Positions 27,268-37,602 of a DNA stretch of 64,000 bases are shown piece after piece. A model generated the notes under the pieces. It worked only from the letters and a program-made list of their open reading frames with translations. It did not search any database and had not been told where the DNA came from. A program made the position numbers and the translations under genes. Origin of the DNA: Thalassotalea sp. PS06 (GTDB taxonomy: Bacteria; Pseudomonadota; Gammaproteobacteria; Enterobacterales; Alteromonadaceae); assembly GCF_007197775.1 (NCBI RefSeq), contig NZ_CP041638.1, positions 3,224,001 to 3,288,000 of the forward strand, in the 5' to 3' direction. The number at the start of each line of letters is the position of its first letter. Positions within the stretch are counted from its first letter, which is position 1.

Positions 27268-27734
27268 TGCGCGTATTGCGTTCATTTTTTATCGCTTTTA
27301 CTTTATTAACCCTATCACTTCAGGCGAACGCCGAAGCAGAATTCCCGCCATCGTTTCAACCTGTGATTGATATTTTCTCCGGGCTTTCTGATGGGGATAA
27401 AGACAAAGTAAAAAACTCAGTAACTGACGATTTTATTTTGCTGGAACAAGGTGAAGTCTGGGATCTGGAAATCACCTTGAGCATTGTTAAAGGGCCAATT
27501 CCTCGCACCAATGGTTTTAATATTATCTCCAGTGATATTCGAGATGACTTAGCCCTTTACAACTACTGGACGCAATCAAAAATTGGAGAAGGTGATAACC
27601 CAAGCGTAATCACCTGGTTGGAAAGCGTTGTGGTTGTCAAAACTGATCAGGGTTGGAAGCTGCAGCAGTTTCACTCCACCAAAGTTCCACCAGAGAAAGT
27701 TCCGGCAGATTTAAAGGTTATAGAAGCGCGCTAA
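27267..27734 (+). CDS. Exported NTF2-like (SnoaL/DUF4440-type) protein
   Basis: The 155-residue protein has a signal peptide (FFIAFTLLTLSLQANA) and a mature part of about 130 residues with the cone-shaped NTF2-like pattern: an N-terminal helix (PVIDIFSGLSDGDKDKVKNSV), DDFILLEQGEVWD, and a final long strand GWKLQQFHSTKVPP. Members bind small ligands or act as minor hydrolases; no catalytic set can be named here. The start is GTG with AGGAG eight bases upstream, both held in a hairpin. It precedes the DUF3604 gene by 212 bases and may or may not be linked to it. Confidence 0.78.
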   Translation: MRVLRSFFIAFTLLTLSLQANAEAEFPPSFQPVIDIFSGLSDGDKDKVKNSVTDDFILLEQGEVWDLEITLSIVKGPIPRTNGFNIISSDIRDDLALYNYWTQSKIGEGDNPSVITWLESVVVVKTDQGWKLQQFHSTKVPPEKVPADLKVIEAR

Positions 27735-27946
27735 TGCAGTACCGACTTCGTTGACGTTATTGTTATTAGCACTCAATTATCGCCTAAACGGCAAGATAAA
27801 CTAAACTTTCTTCTGCTTTAATCTTTGAATACCTCACACGACTCCCAGGACCATTATCTTAATTTACTGATTTATTTATATTTCAATTTACAGATTTAGC
27901 ATTTGTACTAGGCTTTCTATTCATGAACTGTTCTTGGGAGTAGACG

Positions 27947-29857
27947 ATGAAATTTAAATACAGCTTAATACTTGCCGGCATTTTAAGCTCGATAATACCC
28001 ATTACCCACGCATCTTCCTCTGAATCTTCTGAAACAGATAAAAACTATTCACCGCCAGCAACAAATAATATGCCCACCATAGTTTACTGGGGTGACACTC
28101 ATGTCCACACCGGCTTATCTCTGGATGCAGGCTTATTTGGTAACACCGTTGGGCTTGATGAGGCATACCGATTTGCCAAAGGTGAGGAAGTTACTTCATC
28201 AACGGGGTTGCCGGTTCGTCTCGCACGACCACTTGATTGGATGATCATCACAGATCACACCGATCTGATGGGGATCGCCGATGATATTAAAAACGGCAGT
28301 GAGAACATTTTAGAAGTTGATAAAGGCCGCGAATACCATGAGGCCTTTAAGAAAGGCGGACAGGAAGCGGGGAAAGCCGCCTTTGATTTAATTCAAAACT
28401 TCTCGCAGATGACGCTGCCTGAGGAGTTTGTCAGAGATTACAGTCCAGGTTCAGATGTCTTTAATAGCGTCTGGAAGGAAATTGTCGAAGCCGCAGAAAA
28501 ACACAACGAACCGGGTCTATTTACCGCATTTATTGGTTTTGAGTGGACCTCAGTGCCCAAAGGTTTTAATTTGCACCGCAATGTTATCTTTCGCGATAAC
28601 GCCGACAGGGCGCTGCAAGTTGTTCCCGCAACGACGCAGCTACCATCAGGTGATACAAACCCCAAATCATTGTATAAGTGGCTAGAAGACTATCAAAGCA
28701 AAACTGGCGGTAAAGCGTTCGCATTCGCCCACAACGGCAATCTATCCAATGGCTGGATGTTTCCGACAACCGACACCTATCATGGTGGCAAGGTTGATAA
28801 ACAGTACGTGACCGAACGAGCGAAATGGGAGCCCCACTATGAGGTTACTCAAATCAAAGGTGATGGTGAAGCACACCCATACTTATCCCCAGATGATGAG
28901 TTCGCTGATTATGAAAACTGGGACGTGGGTAATTTAGATTTATCAGAGTTAAAAGAACCTGAGATGCTCAAAGGTGAATATGGCCGAGAAGCGTTAAAGC
29001 AGGGGCTGCTCCTGGAAAAGCAATTAGGCATTAACCCATACAAATTTGGTGTTGGCGGAGCAACCGATAGCCACACATCACTGGCTACCGCCGATGAGGA
29101 TAACTTTTTCGGCAAATCCGTTAGCGCCGAGCCAAGCAAAGAACGGGTAGCACATCCATTTGTTGAATCAAAAGCTGGTAAAATTGAAGGCTACAAAATC
29201 GTATCTTCAGGTTACACCGGCGTTTGGGCCGCTGAAAATACTCGCCACTCTATCTACGATGCAATTGAGCGTAAAGAAACCTACGCTACGACTGGTCCAA
29301 GAATGATTGTCCGTTTTTTTGGCGGCTGGGATTATTCAGAAGACGATTTACATGGCAGTAATGCAGTGGCTATAGGTTATGAAAAAGGCGTACCCATGGG
29401 CGGCGATCTCAAAGATGCCGATGGCGGAAAAGCGCCCAGCTTTATGGTTTCGGCAATGAAAGACCCATTGAGCGGCAACCTAGACAGAGTACAAATTATC
29501 AAAGGCTGGCTGGATAGAGACGGTAAGTTACACGAGCGTATTTATGATGTAGCCGTTTCTGACGACCGCAAGATTGACTCAGATGGCCGTTGTAAAGAGC
29601 CTGTGGGCAATACCGTGGATGTTGAAACAGCAACATGGAGCAACAGCATAGGTGATGCACAGTTAACCGCAATCTGGACAGATCCAGATTTCGATGCCGA
29701 AGAATCGGCATTTTACTACGTTCGTGTACTCGAAATACCAACACCTCGTTGGGTGTTATACGACAAAGTTCGCCTTGGCGCAGAAATACCTGAAGAAGCT
29801 GAATTAGTTGGCCAGGAGCGCGCTTATACGTCGCCAATTTGGTATAGCCCGCAGTAA
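27947..29857 (+). CDS. DUF3604 exported putative metallohydrolase
   Basis: The 636-residue protein has a signal peptide ([16 protein letters not shown]) and a DUF3604 domain. The N-terminal [12 protein letters not shown] (49-60) and ITDHTD near residue 100 are PHP-like metal-binding motifs; GGATDSHT near 370 and the later Cys-containing segment complete the family pattern. These suggest a periplasmic, metal-dependent hydrolase of phosphate or sulfate esters, but no activity is established for the family as far as I know. Two genes follow closely: a membrane-anchored parvulin isomerase and a HupE/UreJ protein. The three are probably one transcription unit. Confidence 0.88.
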   Translation: MKFKYSLILAGILSSIIPITHASSSESSETDKNYSPPATNNMPTIVYWGDTHVHTGLSLDAGLFGNTVGLDEAYRFAKGEEVTSSTGLPVRLARPLDWMIITDHTDLMGIADDIKNGSENILEVDKGREYHEAFKKGGQEAGKAAFDLIQNFSQMTLPEEFVRDYSPGSDVFNSVWKEIVEAAEKHNEPGLFTAFIGFEWTSVPKGFNLHRNVIFRDNADRALQVVPATTQLPSGDTNPKSLYKWLEDYQSKTGGKAFAFAHNGNLSNGWMFPTTDTYHGGKVDKQYVTERAKWEPHYEVTQIKGDGEAHPYLSPDDEFADYENWDVGNLDLSELKEPEMLKGEYGREALKQGLLLEKQLGINPYKFGVGGATDSHTSLATADEDNFFGKSVSAEPSKERVAHPFVESKAGKIEGYKIVSSGYTGVWAAENTRHSIYDAIERKETYATTGPRMIVRFFGGWDYSEDDLHGSNAVAIGYEKGVPMGGDLKDADGGKAPSFMVSAMKDPLSGNLDRVQIIKGWLDRDGKLHERIYDVAVSDDRKIDSDGRCKEPVGNTVDVETATWSNSIGDAQLTAIWTDPDFDAEESAFYYVRVLEIPTPRWVLYDKVRLGAEIPEEAELVGQERAYTSPIWYSPQ

Positions 29858-29932
29858 TTCAGTTTTTATACGGTGGTCGGCAGAGGTCGACCACGACCTC
29901 CTACAATTTACAAAATAAGAAATGCTAACAAT

Positions 29933-30775
29933 ATGCCAACCATGCTCAGGAAAATAGTAACAGAGCCGTTAACTCACTTCTTAGTGCTAGCTATTGTGAT
30001 CGTGATGATCGCCAAAGAGGAAGCTCAGCCAGAGACTCAAAATATTCTTGTATCGGAAGGTCGAATCGAGCAATTGCGCAATGACTTTGCCAGGCGCAAT
30101 GAAAGACAACCAACGATGGAAGAGTTAGAAATTTCCATTGAAAGCTTTGCACTTAACCAAGTGTATCTGCATCAGGCCCGTAAGCTGGGATTGGATCAAA
30201 ACGATAAGGTTGTCGAGCGGCGTCTTCGTCAAAAGATGGAATATCTGCTTGATGAAATGGCAACCCTGTCAACGCCAACGGAAGAACAACTTAGTCTTTT
30301 CTATCAACAAAACATTGAACGTTATCAAAACAAAGCTCAAGTAACCTTTGCCCAGGTCTATATCTCCGATGACCGGCCTGAAGCCGAGTTCACCCAACTT
30401 TTAGCTACCCAGAAAACTCGTATTGAACAAGGCGAAGCCCCCCAAGGTGACCCCATCCTTCTGCCTTCCGATTATCAGGATGCGCCCATTGACTTTATTG
30501 GCAAAGAGTTTGGGCTTTATTTCGCAGACCAGCTTAAACAGCTACCAATAGATACCTGGAGTGGACCAGTTACGTCAAGTTATGGCCAGCACTTCGTAAA
30601 AATTCAACAACGACAACCACAAACGGCAATCCCGCTATCTCAAATCAAGCGAAAAGTGACGTTAGACTGGCAATATCAACAGGCTCAGGTTTTCAAAAAA
30701 GCGTATGAACAAACCATGTTGCAGCAATATGAAATAGAAGTTCAATGGCCCGAAGCTCGGGGAGATGGCTCGTAA
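29933..30775 (+). CDS. Membrane-anchored parvulin-type peptidyl-prolyl isomerase
   Basis: The 280-residue protein has an N-terminal membrane anchor (FLVLAIVIVMIA) and a periplasmic body. A SurA/PpiD-like helical chaperone part (RIEQLRNDFARRNERQPTMEEL) comes first, then a PpiC-type domain (AQVTFAQVYISDD to SSYGQHFVKIQQRQP). The PpiC domain looks shortened and diverged, so isomerase activity is uncertain. The start was moved to the ATG at 29933, since the upstream in-frame start adds translated leader. Its stop overlaps the next ATG (TAATG), so it is coupled to the HupE protein. It may help fold DUF3604 or the HupE extracytoplasmic domain. Confidence 0.83.
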   Translation: MPTMLRKIVTEPLTHFLVLAIVIVMIAKEEAQPETQNILVSEGRIEQLRNDFARRNERQPTMEELEISIESFALNQVYLHQARKLGLDQNDKVVERRLRQKMEYLLDEMATLSTPTEEQLSLFYQQNIERYQNKAQVTFAQVYISDDRPEAEFTQLLATQKTRIEQGEAPQGDPILLPSDYQDAPIDFIGKEFGLYFADQLKQLPIDTWSGPVTSSYGQHFVKIQQRQPQTAIPLSQIKRKVTLDWQYQQAQVFKKAYEQTMLQQYEIEVQWPEARGDGS

Positions 30776-31791
30776 TGAAAGCATTTACCTTCAGCTTTCA
30801 TCTGGTTCTGGTAATTATTGGATTATTTTTCAGCGAAAATACTCTCGCCGATGATTTTCGTCCCGCCTCATTAACCGTTGCCTGGCAGCAAGATGATACC
30901 TACCAGGTCAGTTTAAAAGTCCCGGTAAAACAGCAAGCCATGCCAGTTTTACAAGTCATATTTGATGATAAAACCAAAGTACTGGGTCAACCGGCGCACC
31001 GGGTTCAGGGGGCTTCTCACCTACAAAACTGGCAAATTTCCAGAGCCGGCGGGCTTGCAGGTATGTCACTCACCGTAGAAGGGCTTCAGGGTTCGAATTA
31101 CGATTTAATTCTGCGTTTTATTACTCCTTCCGGATCCCTTCACAATGGCTTATTAAATACCGAAACCATCAATTATCAGGTTCCGCAAACATTAGAACCA
31201 TCAGCTGTGGATGTTGCGATAAATTATCTGTTGCTTGGTTTTGAACATATCCTTATTGGCCTTGATCATCTATTGTTTGTCCTAGCCCTAATAATCATTA
31301 TTAAAAGCATTCGTAAGCTGATATGGACCATTACCTTTTTTACGCTAGCTCACAGTATTACCCTTGCCGCCGTTACCTTAAACTGGTTTAGCCTTCCTTC
31401 AAGGGCTGTAGAGGCGATTATCGCCCTGTCTATTGTATTTCTGGCCAGAGAAATGGTTGCCATTCATCGTGGCAAACCAAGCATTACGGCTCAATATCCA
31501 TGGTTGGTTTCGTTAAGCTTTGGCCTATTGCATGGGATGGGATTCGCTGGCGCATTAGGTGAAATCGGTATTCCCGAAAATGAGATCATTTTGGCACTGC
31601 TGGCATTTAATATTGGCGTGGAGTTGGGCCAGATATTTTTCATATTGCTAGTGCTCGCTACTATTGCATTAACAAGAAAAATAATAAGAAAAATACCATT
31701 AAAAACATCCAACTGGAGCAAGCTAATACCGGCTTATGCCATTGGTACGGTTGCCAGTGTCTGGTTGGTACAACGCCTGCTAATTTTATAG
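30775..31791 (+). CDS. HupE/UreJ-family membrane protein
   Basis: The 338-residue protein has a signal sequence (LVLVIIGLFFSENTLA), an extracytoplasmic beta-rich domain of about 120 residues, and then a HupE/UreJ membrane domain with six to seven helices. The His-rich membrane signatures are all present: FEHILIGLDHLLFVLAL, FTLAHSITLAAVTL and FGLLHGMGFAGALGE. HupE proteins are thought to pass nickel or related metals; no hydrogenase or urease is in the window. The ATG at 30775 overlaps the previous stop and has GGGGAG upstream. It probably supplies a metal ion or otherwise serves the DUF3604 protein (inference). Confidence 0.87.
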   Translation: MKAFTFSFHLVLVIIGLFFSENTLADDFRPASLTVAWQQDDTYQVSLKVPVKQQAMPVLQVIFDDKTKVLGQPAHRVQGASHLQNWQISRAGGLAGMSLTVEGLQGSNYDLILRFITPSGSLHNGLLNTETINYQVPQTLEPSAVDVAINYLLLGFEHILIGLDHLLFVLALIIIIKSIRKLIWTITFFTLAHSITLAAVTLNWFSLPSRAVEAIIALSIVFLAREMVAIHRGKPSITAQYPWLVSLSFGLLHGMGFAGALGEIGIPENEIILALLAFNIGVELGQIFFILLVLATIALTRKIIRKIPLKTSNWSKLIPAYAIGTVASVWLVQRLLIL

Positions 31792-32121
31792 ATAAGCCCC
31801 AAACCTTCGTTGCTCCTCAGTCATAAACGCTGCGACCTACCGTGAAATGGGTACCTGTTCCATCCACGGTGCACTTGCGCACTCGTCTGTAAATTTTAAT
31901 CAACTCTGGCCCCCCTCAATTTGAAGTGATTAATTTAGGAGACTCGCATAATTTCTGCGTAATTACAGAACGAAATCAAACTAACCTAATGATTTGAATT
32001 GATTTTTACTAAAACGGTTTAGATAAATTTAATGGCTGTGCCAAAATTCCGAAAACATTCTTTACGTGGGTGTCCCGAATTATTACTTTCTTATAAAAAA
32101 TCGGGATTTGGAGTTTGCTCA
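31792..32121. other. Intergenic region with one GTGGGTGTCCCGAATT repeat
   Basis: No gene is seen between the HupE stop and the terminator that closes the DUF3224 gene. One full GTGGGTGTCCCGAATT motif lies at 32066-32081, the same form as at 39956. Sequence on both sides is AT-rich and featureless. Confidence 0.5.
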
Positions 32122-32156
32122 TTAAAAAACCTCTAACCGCAATAGCTGTTAGAGGC
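32122..32156 (-). terminator. Terminator of the DUF3224 gene
   Basis: On the minus strand CCTCTAAC and GTTAGAGG (32155-32148 and 32137-32130) form an 8-bp stem around a 10-base loop, followed by TTTTTTAAT. It lies 28 bases after the DUF3224 stop codon. Confidence 0.8.
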
Positions 32157-32183
32157 AAACTAGGAGGATAGGGAGAATCGGGG

Positions 32184-32564
32184 TTAGTCTTCGCTCAATT
32201 CAAACCGCAACTCATAGCTGTGGCCTTGTTCAGATTGAATGATATCTAATGTGCCGCTTATCCCAGCCAACTCACCATGGCCTGAGCCTTCGATAATTTG
32301 AATATGTAACTGCTGAGAATCCGCAGACATCAATCCTTGATGCAATAATGTAAAACCACCGGACTTACCATTGACCTCGCCATCGAACTCTTCAATTGCG
32401 GCATAAGCGGCATGACCATCAGGGGTACGTTTACTTATCATTTGACCAATGCCTGAACCGTTAAGATCACCCTGATAAGTCTTATCGATTGTCATTCGAC
32501 CAACCGGCGCGACTTCGTCACGTTGCGGTTCCAGGTTAATATCAAAGGTACCTAAAGCTCTCAT
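32184..32564 (-). CDS. DUF3224 domain protein
   Basis: The 126-residue protein is a full-length DUF3224 member, a small beta-barrel family related to allene-oxide-cyclase-like barrels. Recognisable parts are GTFDINLEPQ at the N-terminus, MTIDKTYQGDLNGSGIGQMIS, AAYAAIEEFDGEVNGKSGGFTLLHQG, and GSGHGELAGISGTLDI near the end. No signal peptide or membrane segment is seen. Its biochemical role is unknown. It has its own terminator and stands alone between the HupE unit and the divergent gcdH gene. Confidence 0.9.
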   Translation of the reverse strand: MRALGTFDINLEPQRDEVAPVGRMTIDKTYQGDLNGSGIGQMISKRTPDGHAAYAAIEEFDGEVNGKSGGFTLLHQGLMSADSQQLHIQIIEGSGHGELAGISGTLDIIQSEQGHSYELRFELSED

Positions 32565-32712
32565 CTCTTTGCCCTATTCGGAAATTTTCACTATTCATAT
32601 CATGTAAAAGGCGAGGTTTACCAGCAATTTTCTGTAAGTTATATATTCAAGATGCAAACAAATAAATTTCATCACATAATGAAATGAACATCTTTTAATA
32701 GGGCACTAAGAC

Positions 32713-33894
32713 ATGGCTAACAATAAATCGAATTGGCAAGATATCCTGCTTTTAGACAGGCAATTGCATGACGAAGAGCGGATGATCCGCGATATGGCTC
32801 GGGATTTTTGTCAGGAGCAATTACAACCTGGTATTTTAATGGCCAATCGTGAAGAGCATTTCGATGCCAATATTATGCGTCAATTCGGTGAACTGGGTTT
32901 ACTCGGCGCCACCATTGATGGCTATGGTTGTCCGGGTGTTTCCTATGTTTCGTATGGTTTGGTTGCCCGTGAAGTGGAACGGGTCGATTCCGGTTACCGC
33001 AGTGCGATGAGTGTGCAGTCATCTTTGGTTATGCACCCAATTTATACCTGGGGTAGTGAAGCTCAAAAAGAGAAATACCTACCTAAACTTGCCACGGGTG
33101 AATGGATTGGCTGTTTCGGCCTGACCGAACCCGATGCTGGTTCCGATCCTGCAGGCATGAAAACCCGGGCGAAAAAAGTACCCGGTGGCTATCAGCTAAC
33201 CGGCAGCAAAATGTGGATAACTAACTCACCGATTGCCGATGTATTCGTTGTCTGGGCGAAAAGTGAAGCCGATGATAATCAGATTTGCGGTTTCGTTCTG
33301 GAAAAAGGCATGCAAGGTCTGTCGGCACCGAAAATTGAAGGAAAGATGAGCTTGAAAGCCTCGATTACCGGTGAGATTGTTATGGATAATGTGTTTGTTC
33401 CAGAAGAAAACATGTTCCCGGAAGTTCGCGGATTACGCGGTCCATTTAGCTGTTTGAATATGGCTCGTTATGGGATTTCCTGGGGCGCTATGGGCGCTGC
33501 TGAAGACTGTTGGCATCGCGCACGTCAGTATGGTTTGGATCGTCATCAGTTTAATAAGCCTTTAGCTCAGACTCAGCTATTCCAGAAAAAACTCGCAGAC
33601 ATGCAAACAGAGATAACCTTAGGCTTGCAGGCATCGCTTCGGGTTGGGCGTTTGATTGATGAGAAGGATTTTGATCCAACGATGATATCAATGGTAAAAC
33701 GCAACAACTGCGGCAAAGCGCTCGAGATTGCCCGCATGTCTCGGGACATGCATGGCGGTAATGGTATTGCCGATGAATTTCACGTGATTCGTCATATGAT
33801 CAACCTGGAAACCGTCAATACCTATGAAGGTACTCACGATATCCATGCGCTGATTTTAGGTCGGGCACAAACTGGCTTACAGGCGTTTTTCTAA
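32713..33894 (+). CDS. gcdH: Glutaryl-CoA dehydrogenase
   Basis: This 393-residue flavoenzyme oxidises and decarboxylates glutaryl-CoA to crotonyl-CoA in lysine and tryptophan breakdown. It has the acyl-CoA dehydrogenase fold: [15 protein letters not shown] and [18 protein letters not shown] at the FAD site, and the catalytic base E372 in [17 protein letters not shown]. That last motif and the [16 protein letters not shown] segment are typical of glutaryl-CoA dehydrogenase rather than other members. No electron-transfer flavoprotein gene is adjacent. It is apparently monocistronic. Confidence 0.93.
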   Translation: MANNKSNWQDILLLDRQLHDEERMIRDMARDFCQEQLQPGILMANREEHFDANIMRQFGELGLLGATIDGYGCPGVSYVSYGLVAREVERVDSGYRSAMSVQSSLVMHPIYTWGSEAQKEKYLPKLATGEWIGCFGLTEPDAGSDPAGMKTRAKKVPGGYQLTGSKMWITNSPIADVFVVWAKSEADDNQICGFVLEKGMQGLSAPKIEGKMSLKASITGEIVMDNVFVPEENMFPEVRGLRGPFSCLNMARYGISWGAMGAAEDCWHRARQYGLDRHQFNKPLAQTQLFQKKLADMQTEITLGLQASLRVGRLIDEKDFDPTMISMVKRNNCGKALEIARMSRDMHGGNGIADEFHVIRHMINLETVNTYEGTHDIHALILGRAQTGLQAFF

Positions 33895-33942
33895 ACGCCT
33901 GATTCTTTTCGAAACGGCTAAATTATTATTAAAAACATAGCA

Positions 33943-34620
33943 TTATCCGTTTCTGGCAGTTTTAGGGCTTACACTTTTCAGGCCCCATATCGGTAATTTG
34001 ACCAGCCAATATAGAGTAAGCAATATAACCAGAATAACCGGCACCCCGAGATATTGAATGTGTCGAAATGCTTCTGGGAACACCTGCGACTGACCAAGAA
34101 ACAGCGACGCCGTGGCGATAAACATGGCAATTCCCATTCGCCAGACATGTCGCATCAACCTGCCCTTACCCAGCTTGGCTTTTTTCACGATAAAGCGAAT
34201 ATCGAACAAACTCGCCGCCAAAGCGACAAAAGCGAAGACCAAAGCTACTTGAGCAGGCTGGCCGTCAATCTTGCCTGTTTCGCTCGCCATCCCGGTCAAT
34301 CCAATTTCAATACCGATAACGCCAGCACTGAACCCTAATAGAGTTGCCAGATAATCCGGCCACATATTAAGCGTTTTAAAGCGGCGAACCGCCAAGAGTG
34401 CGGTAAGTACCAGATAGAAAGTGACGCTGCCTGCCAAGGTATTTAAACGTTCTTGATTCATCGCGGCGAGGATTGCGCCAGTAGCTGCCATGACCAACAT
34501 AGTAATAACAAAAACTAGTCCGCTTTTGCGGTGCAGTGGGCCACCTTTACTGGCTGAAAAAGCGATGATGCCCGATATCAAAGCCAGGGTTCCGGTAAAA
34601 ATGTGTAGGACTGTCAGCAT
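33943..34620 (-). CDS. DUF2306-like polytopic membrane protein
   Basis: The 225-residue protein has about six to seven hydrophobic helices. The start (LHIFTGTLALISGIIAFSASKGGPLHRKSGLVF) with GxxxHRxxG, and HVWRMGIAMFIATASLFLG later, are typical of DUF2306-type integral membrane proteins, where conserved histidines might bind haem or metal. No enzymatic motif is seen. It converges on gcdH with 48 bases between stops. Function is unknown. Confidence 0.75.
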   Translation of the reverse strand: MLTVLHIFTGTLALISGIIAFSASKGGPLHRKSGLVFVITMLVMAATGAILAAMNQERLNTLAGSVTFYLVLTALLAVRRFKTLNMWPDYLATLLGFSAGVIGIEIGLTGMASETGKIDGQPAQVALVFAFVALAASLFDIRFIVKKAKLGKGRLMRHVWRMGIAMFIATASLFLGQSQVFPEAFRHIQYLGVPVILVILLTLYWLVKLPIWGLKSVSPKTARNG

Positions 34621-34813
34621 AGTTTTGCTTCTTATTTTTTGTTTCTCATCAATCTAACATAAACTCTCACAAAAGATTGCAGGGAGCGGCCAAGTGCCAG
34701 GTATTCTGTGTAAGAAAATATGTTTCAGACCATTGTCTTCACTACACAAAGCAACAGTTTCAGCCGTTGAAGTCGGTTAAAACTCAATCAACTCATCACG
34801 ATTCGATTCTAGG

Positions 34814-35020
34814 GTGTGTACCATACAATATATTGAAGATTGCATTGCCAGAAGTTTGAAGAAGCTCGAGAGGTCCGGCGATGCAGGCTTTGTGCCACCG
34901 AAAGTTGTTCTGCTTAAACAAATCAAAACCCTTGAGAATCAATATCAATCAGAGCCTTCAGCTACGCTGCTTAAAGAAATCGAAGCGCTAAAATTGAAAT
35001 ACCAAACATCTGGTCGTTAA
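34814..35020 (+). CDS. Possible small coiled-coil protein, uncertain
   Basis: An open frame of 68 codons begins with GTG without a clear ribosome-binding site. The encoded peptide has a protein-like, amphipathic second half (PPKVVLLKQIKTLENQY then ATLLKEIEALKLKYQT), as in small coiled-coil proteins or the tail of a lost larger gene. It ends 16 bases before the HutC operators. I do not recognise a family. It could be a real small gene, a gene remnant or chance. Confidence 0.33.
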   Translation: MCTIQYIEDCIARSLKKLERSGDAGFVPPKVVLLKQIKTLENQYQSEPSATLLKEIEALKLKYQTSGR

Positions 35021-35036
35021 CGCTAATTGCACACAA

Positions 35037-35092
35037 CTTGTATATACAACAAAGATCGTCTATGATCCTCCCCATTAAGATGTATATACAAG
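35037..35092 (+). promoter_or_regulatory. hut operon promoter with two HutC operators
   Basis: TTGTATATACAA (35038-35049) is a perfect palindrome and TGTATATACA recurs at 35081-35090. These fit the HutC-type operator, and the centres are exactly 42 bases apart, four helical turns. Between them TATGAT (35061-35066) is a good -10, with TTGTAT of the first operator 17 bases upstream as -35. Both sites therefore bracket the promoter of hutC-hutU-hutH, consistent with autoregulated repression relieved by urocanate. Confidence 0.8.
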
Positions 35093-35190
35093 TTAGCGGC
35101 GTGGGAAATTTCCTCCATGCTATATAATTCAATGAACCCTGAGCATTTTGATTTTCAAGGTTCAATAAAGCCGGGCAGTTAGCAGACAAG

Positions 35191-35895
35191 ATGAGCACTC
35201 CAAAATTTACCCAAATTAAAGATCATATCCGTGGGCAGATTGAATCTGGTGAGTTACCGGAGCTTGCAAAAGTCGCCTCGGAAAATGAATTGGCAGAGCA
35301 GTTTCAGGTTTCACGAATGACTGCACGTCGGGCTTTACAGGAACTAACCGAAGAAGGTGTATTAAGTCGTTCTAAAGGTGCCGGCACCTTTGTTTCCAGT
35401 TTTAAATCTCAGTCTTCAGTGCTAGAGATTCGCAGTATTAAAGATGAAATCAATGAAAATGGCGGCGACTATTCTGCCAAATTGCTGCAACTCGATGCTA
35501 TCGAAGCCAGTGAGGAGATTGGCCAAAATTTGCAAATCTCCGTAGGCAGCAAAGTGTTTCAATCGGTTATTTTGCACTGCAATAACGGCTTACCAGTGCA
35601 ACTGGAGCAGCGCTATGTCAATGCCAGCTTATTACCAGAATATGCTGAGCAGGATTTCCAGTTTATTACCCCTCATGAATATTTATCCCGGGTGGCACCG
35701 CTAACGGAAGCCAGCCAGGAAATATCTGCGGTTGTTGCCAAAGGCGAGGTTTGTGAGTACCTGCAAACCCAAGAACACACCGCTTGTTTACAAATAAAAC
35801 GCCGCACCTGGTCTCGAACCGGTGTCGTTTCTTTCGCAATTTTAACCTCGCCGGGTGATCGTTATCGCCTGGGCGGGCATTCTGTTTTCAATTAA
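35191..35895 (+). CDS. hutC: Histidine utilisation repressor HutC (GntR family)
   Basis: The 234-residue regulator has an N-terminal GntR winged helix (IKDHIRGQIESGELPELAKVASENELAEQFQVSRMTARRALQEL) and a C-terminal UTRA ligand domain. The segment FITPHEYLSRVAPLTEASQEISAV is characteristic of HutC, which releases DNA when it binds urocanate. The gene is first in the operon, 15 bases before hutU, and two palindromic operators lie about 100-150 bases upstream, so it should repress itself. The ribosome-binding site before the ATG is weak, which would keep the repressor low. Confidence 0.94.
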   Translation: MSTPKFTQIKDHIRGQIESGELPELAKVASENELAEQFQVSRMTARRALQELTEEGVLSRSKGAGTFVSSFKSQSSVLEIRSIKDEINENGGDYSAKLLQLDAIEASEEIGQNLQISVGSKVFQSVILHCNNGLPVQLEQRYVNASLLPEYAEQDFQFITPHEYLSRVAPLTEASQEISAVVAKGEVCEYLQTQEHTACLQIKRRTWSRTGVVSFAILTSPGDRYRLGGHSVFN

Positions 35896-35910
35896 GTAGT
35901 AGGAGAGATC

Positions 35911-37590
35911 ATGTCTTTAGACCCTCGTCTCGACAAATCACGCGTTATTCGCGCCGACCGTGGTAGCGAAATCACCGCGAAAAGCTGGCTGACGGAAGCG
36001 GCCAAGCGTATGTTAATGAACAACCTCGACCCCGAAGTAGCCGAGCATCCACAATCTTTGGTTGTTTACGGTGGTATCGGCCGTGCGGCCCGTAACTGGG
36101 AATGTTACGACAAGATCATTGAAGTATTGAATCGTCTTGAAGATGATGAATCTCTGCTTATTCAATCGGGTAAGCCGGTTGGTGTGTTCAAAACTCATAA
36201 AGATGCGCCTCGCGTATTAATCGCTAATTCTAACCTGGTTCCTACCTGGGGTAACTGGGAACACTTCAATGAGTTAGATAAAAAAGGTCTGATGATGTAC
36301 GGCCAGATGACCGCTGGTTCTTGGATCTATATCGGATCCCAAGGTATCGTTCAGGGTACCTACGAAACGTTTGCGGCAATGGCAAACCAGCACTTTGATG
36401 GCAACGCCAAGGGTAAGTGGGTACTTACTGGCGGCCTTGGTGGAATGGGTGGGGCTCAGCCACTTGCTGCAACGATGGCAGGTTTCTGTGCTTTGGTTGT
36501 TGAATGTGATGAAACCCGTATCGATTTTCGTTTGAAAACCCGTTATGTCGATAAGAAAGCGACTAGCCTGGACGAAGCGTTAAGCATGATTGACGAAGCG
36601 ATTGCTGATGGCAAAGCGATTTCAGTTGGCCTATTAGGTAATGCTGCAGACGTATTCCCAGAGTTAGTAAAACGTGGCATCACCCCGGATGTGGTAACTG
36701 ACCAAACTTCAGCTCACGATCCTTTGAATGGTTACCTGCCGCAAGGCTGGACCATGGAACATGCTGCTGAAATGCGCCTGAAAGATGAAGCGGCGGTAGT
36801 CAAAGCTGCGAAGCAATCGATGGCGGTTCAGGTTCAGGCAATGCTAGATTTGCAAGCAATGGGCGCCGCTACTACCGATTACGGTAATAACATCCGTCAG
36901 ATGGCATTAGAAGAAGGCGTTAGCAATGCCTTTGATTTCCCGGGTTTCGTTCCTGCTTATATTCGCCCACTTTTCTGTGAAGGTATTGGTCCATTCCGTT
37001 GGGTAGCATTATCTGGCGATCCGGAAGATATTTACAAAACCGACGCCAAAGTTAAAGAGCTCATTCCTGATAATCCACACCTGCACAACTGGCTCGATAT
37101 GGCCAAAGAGCGCATCGCGTTCCAGGGTCTTCCGGCTCGTATTTGCTGGGTTGGTCTAAAAGATCGTGCTCGTCTTGCCCGTGCATTCAATGAAATGGTG
37201 AAAAACGGTGAGCTAAAAGCTCCAATCGTTATCGGTCGTGACCACTTAGATTCAGGCTCAGTTGCATCGCCTAACCGCGAAACCGAAAGCATGCTTGATG
37301 GTTCAGATGCGGTTTCTGACTGGCCACTATTAAACGCCCTGTTGTCTACTTCTGGTGGCGCGACCTGGGTTAGCTTACACCACGGTGGTGGTGTTGGTAT
37401 GGGTTTTAGCCAACATGCTGGTGTTGTTATCGTCGCCGATGGTACCGATGAAGCAGAAGCGCGTTTATCCCGTGTCCTTTGGAATGACCCGGCAACTGGT
37501 GTTATGCGCCATGCGGATGCTGGTTACGATATCGCCATTAACTGTGCAAAAGAGCAGGGTCTTGACCTGCCAATGATCACCAACAAATAA
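35911..37590 (+). CDS. hutU: Urocanate hydratase HutU
   Basis: HutU adds water to urocanate to give imidazolonepropionate, the second step of histidine catabolism, using tightly bound NAD+. The 559-residue protein is full length (family about 550-560). Clear segments are the NAD-binding [18 protein letters not shown] near 170-187, the active-site region [16 protein letters not shown] near 405-420, and [17 protein letters not shown] near the C-terminus. A good AGGAGA ribosome-binding site precedes the ATG. It lies between hutC and hutH, 12 bases before the latter. Confidence 0.97.
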   Translation: MSLDPRLDKSRVIRADRGSEITAKSWLTEAAKRMLMNNLDPEVAEHPQSLVVYGGIGRAARNWECYDKIIEVLNRLEDDESLLIQSGKPVGVFKTHKDAPRVLIANSNLVPTWGNWEHFNELDKKGLMMYGQMTAGSWIYIGSQGIVQGTYETFAAMANQHFDGNAKGKWVLTGGLGGMGGAQPLAATMAGFCALVVECDETRIDFRLKTRYVDKKATSLDEALSMIDEAIADGKAISVGLLGNAADVFPELVKRGITPDVVTDQTSAHDPLNGYLPQGWTMEHAAEMRLKDEAAVVKAAKQSMAVQVQAMLDLQAMGAATTDYGNNIRQMALEEGVSNAFDFPGFVPAYIRPLFCEGIGPFRWVALSGDPEDIYKTDAKVKELIPDNPHLHNWLDMAKERIAFQGLPARICWVGLKDRARLARAFNEMVKNGELKAPIVIGRDHLDSGSVASPNRETESMLDGSDAVSDWPLLNALLSTSGGATWVSLHHGGGVGMGFSQHAGVVIVADGTDEAEARLSRVLWNDPATGVMRHADAGYDIAINCAKEQGLDLPMITNK

Positions 37591-37602
37591 GGGAGCGAGG
37601 AC

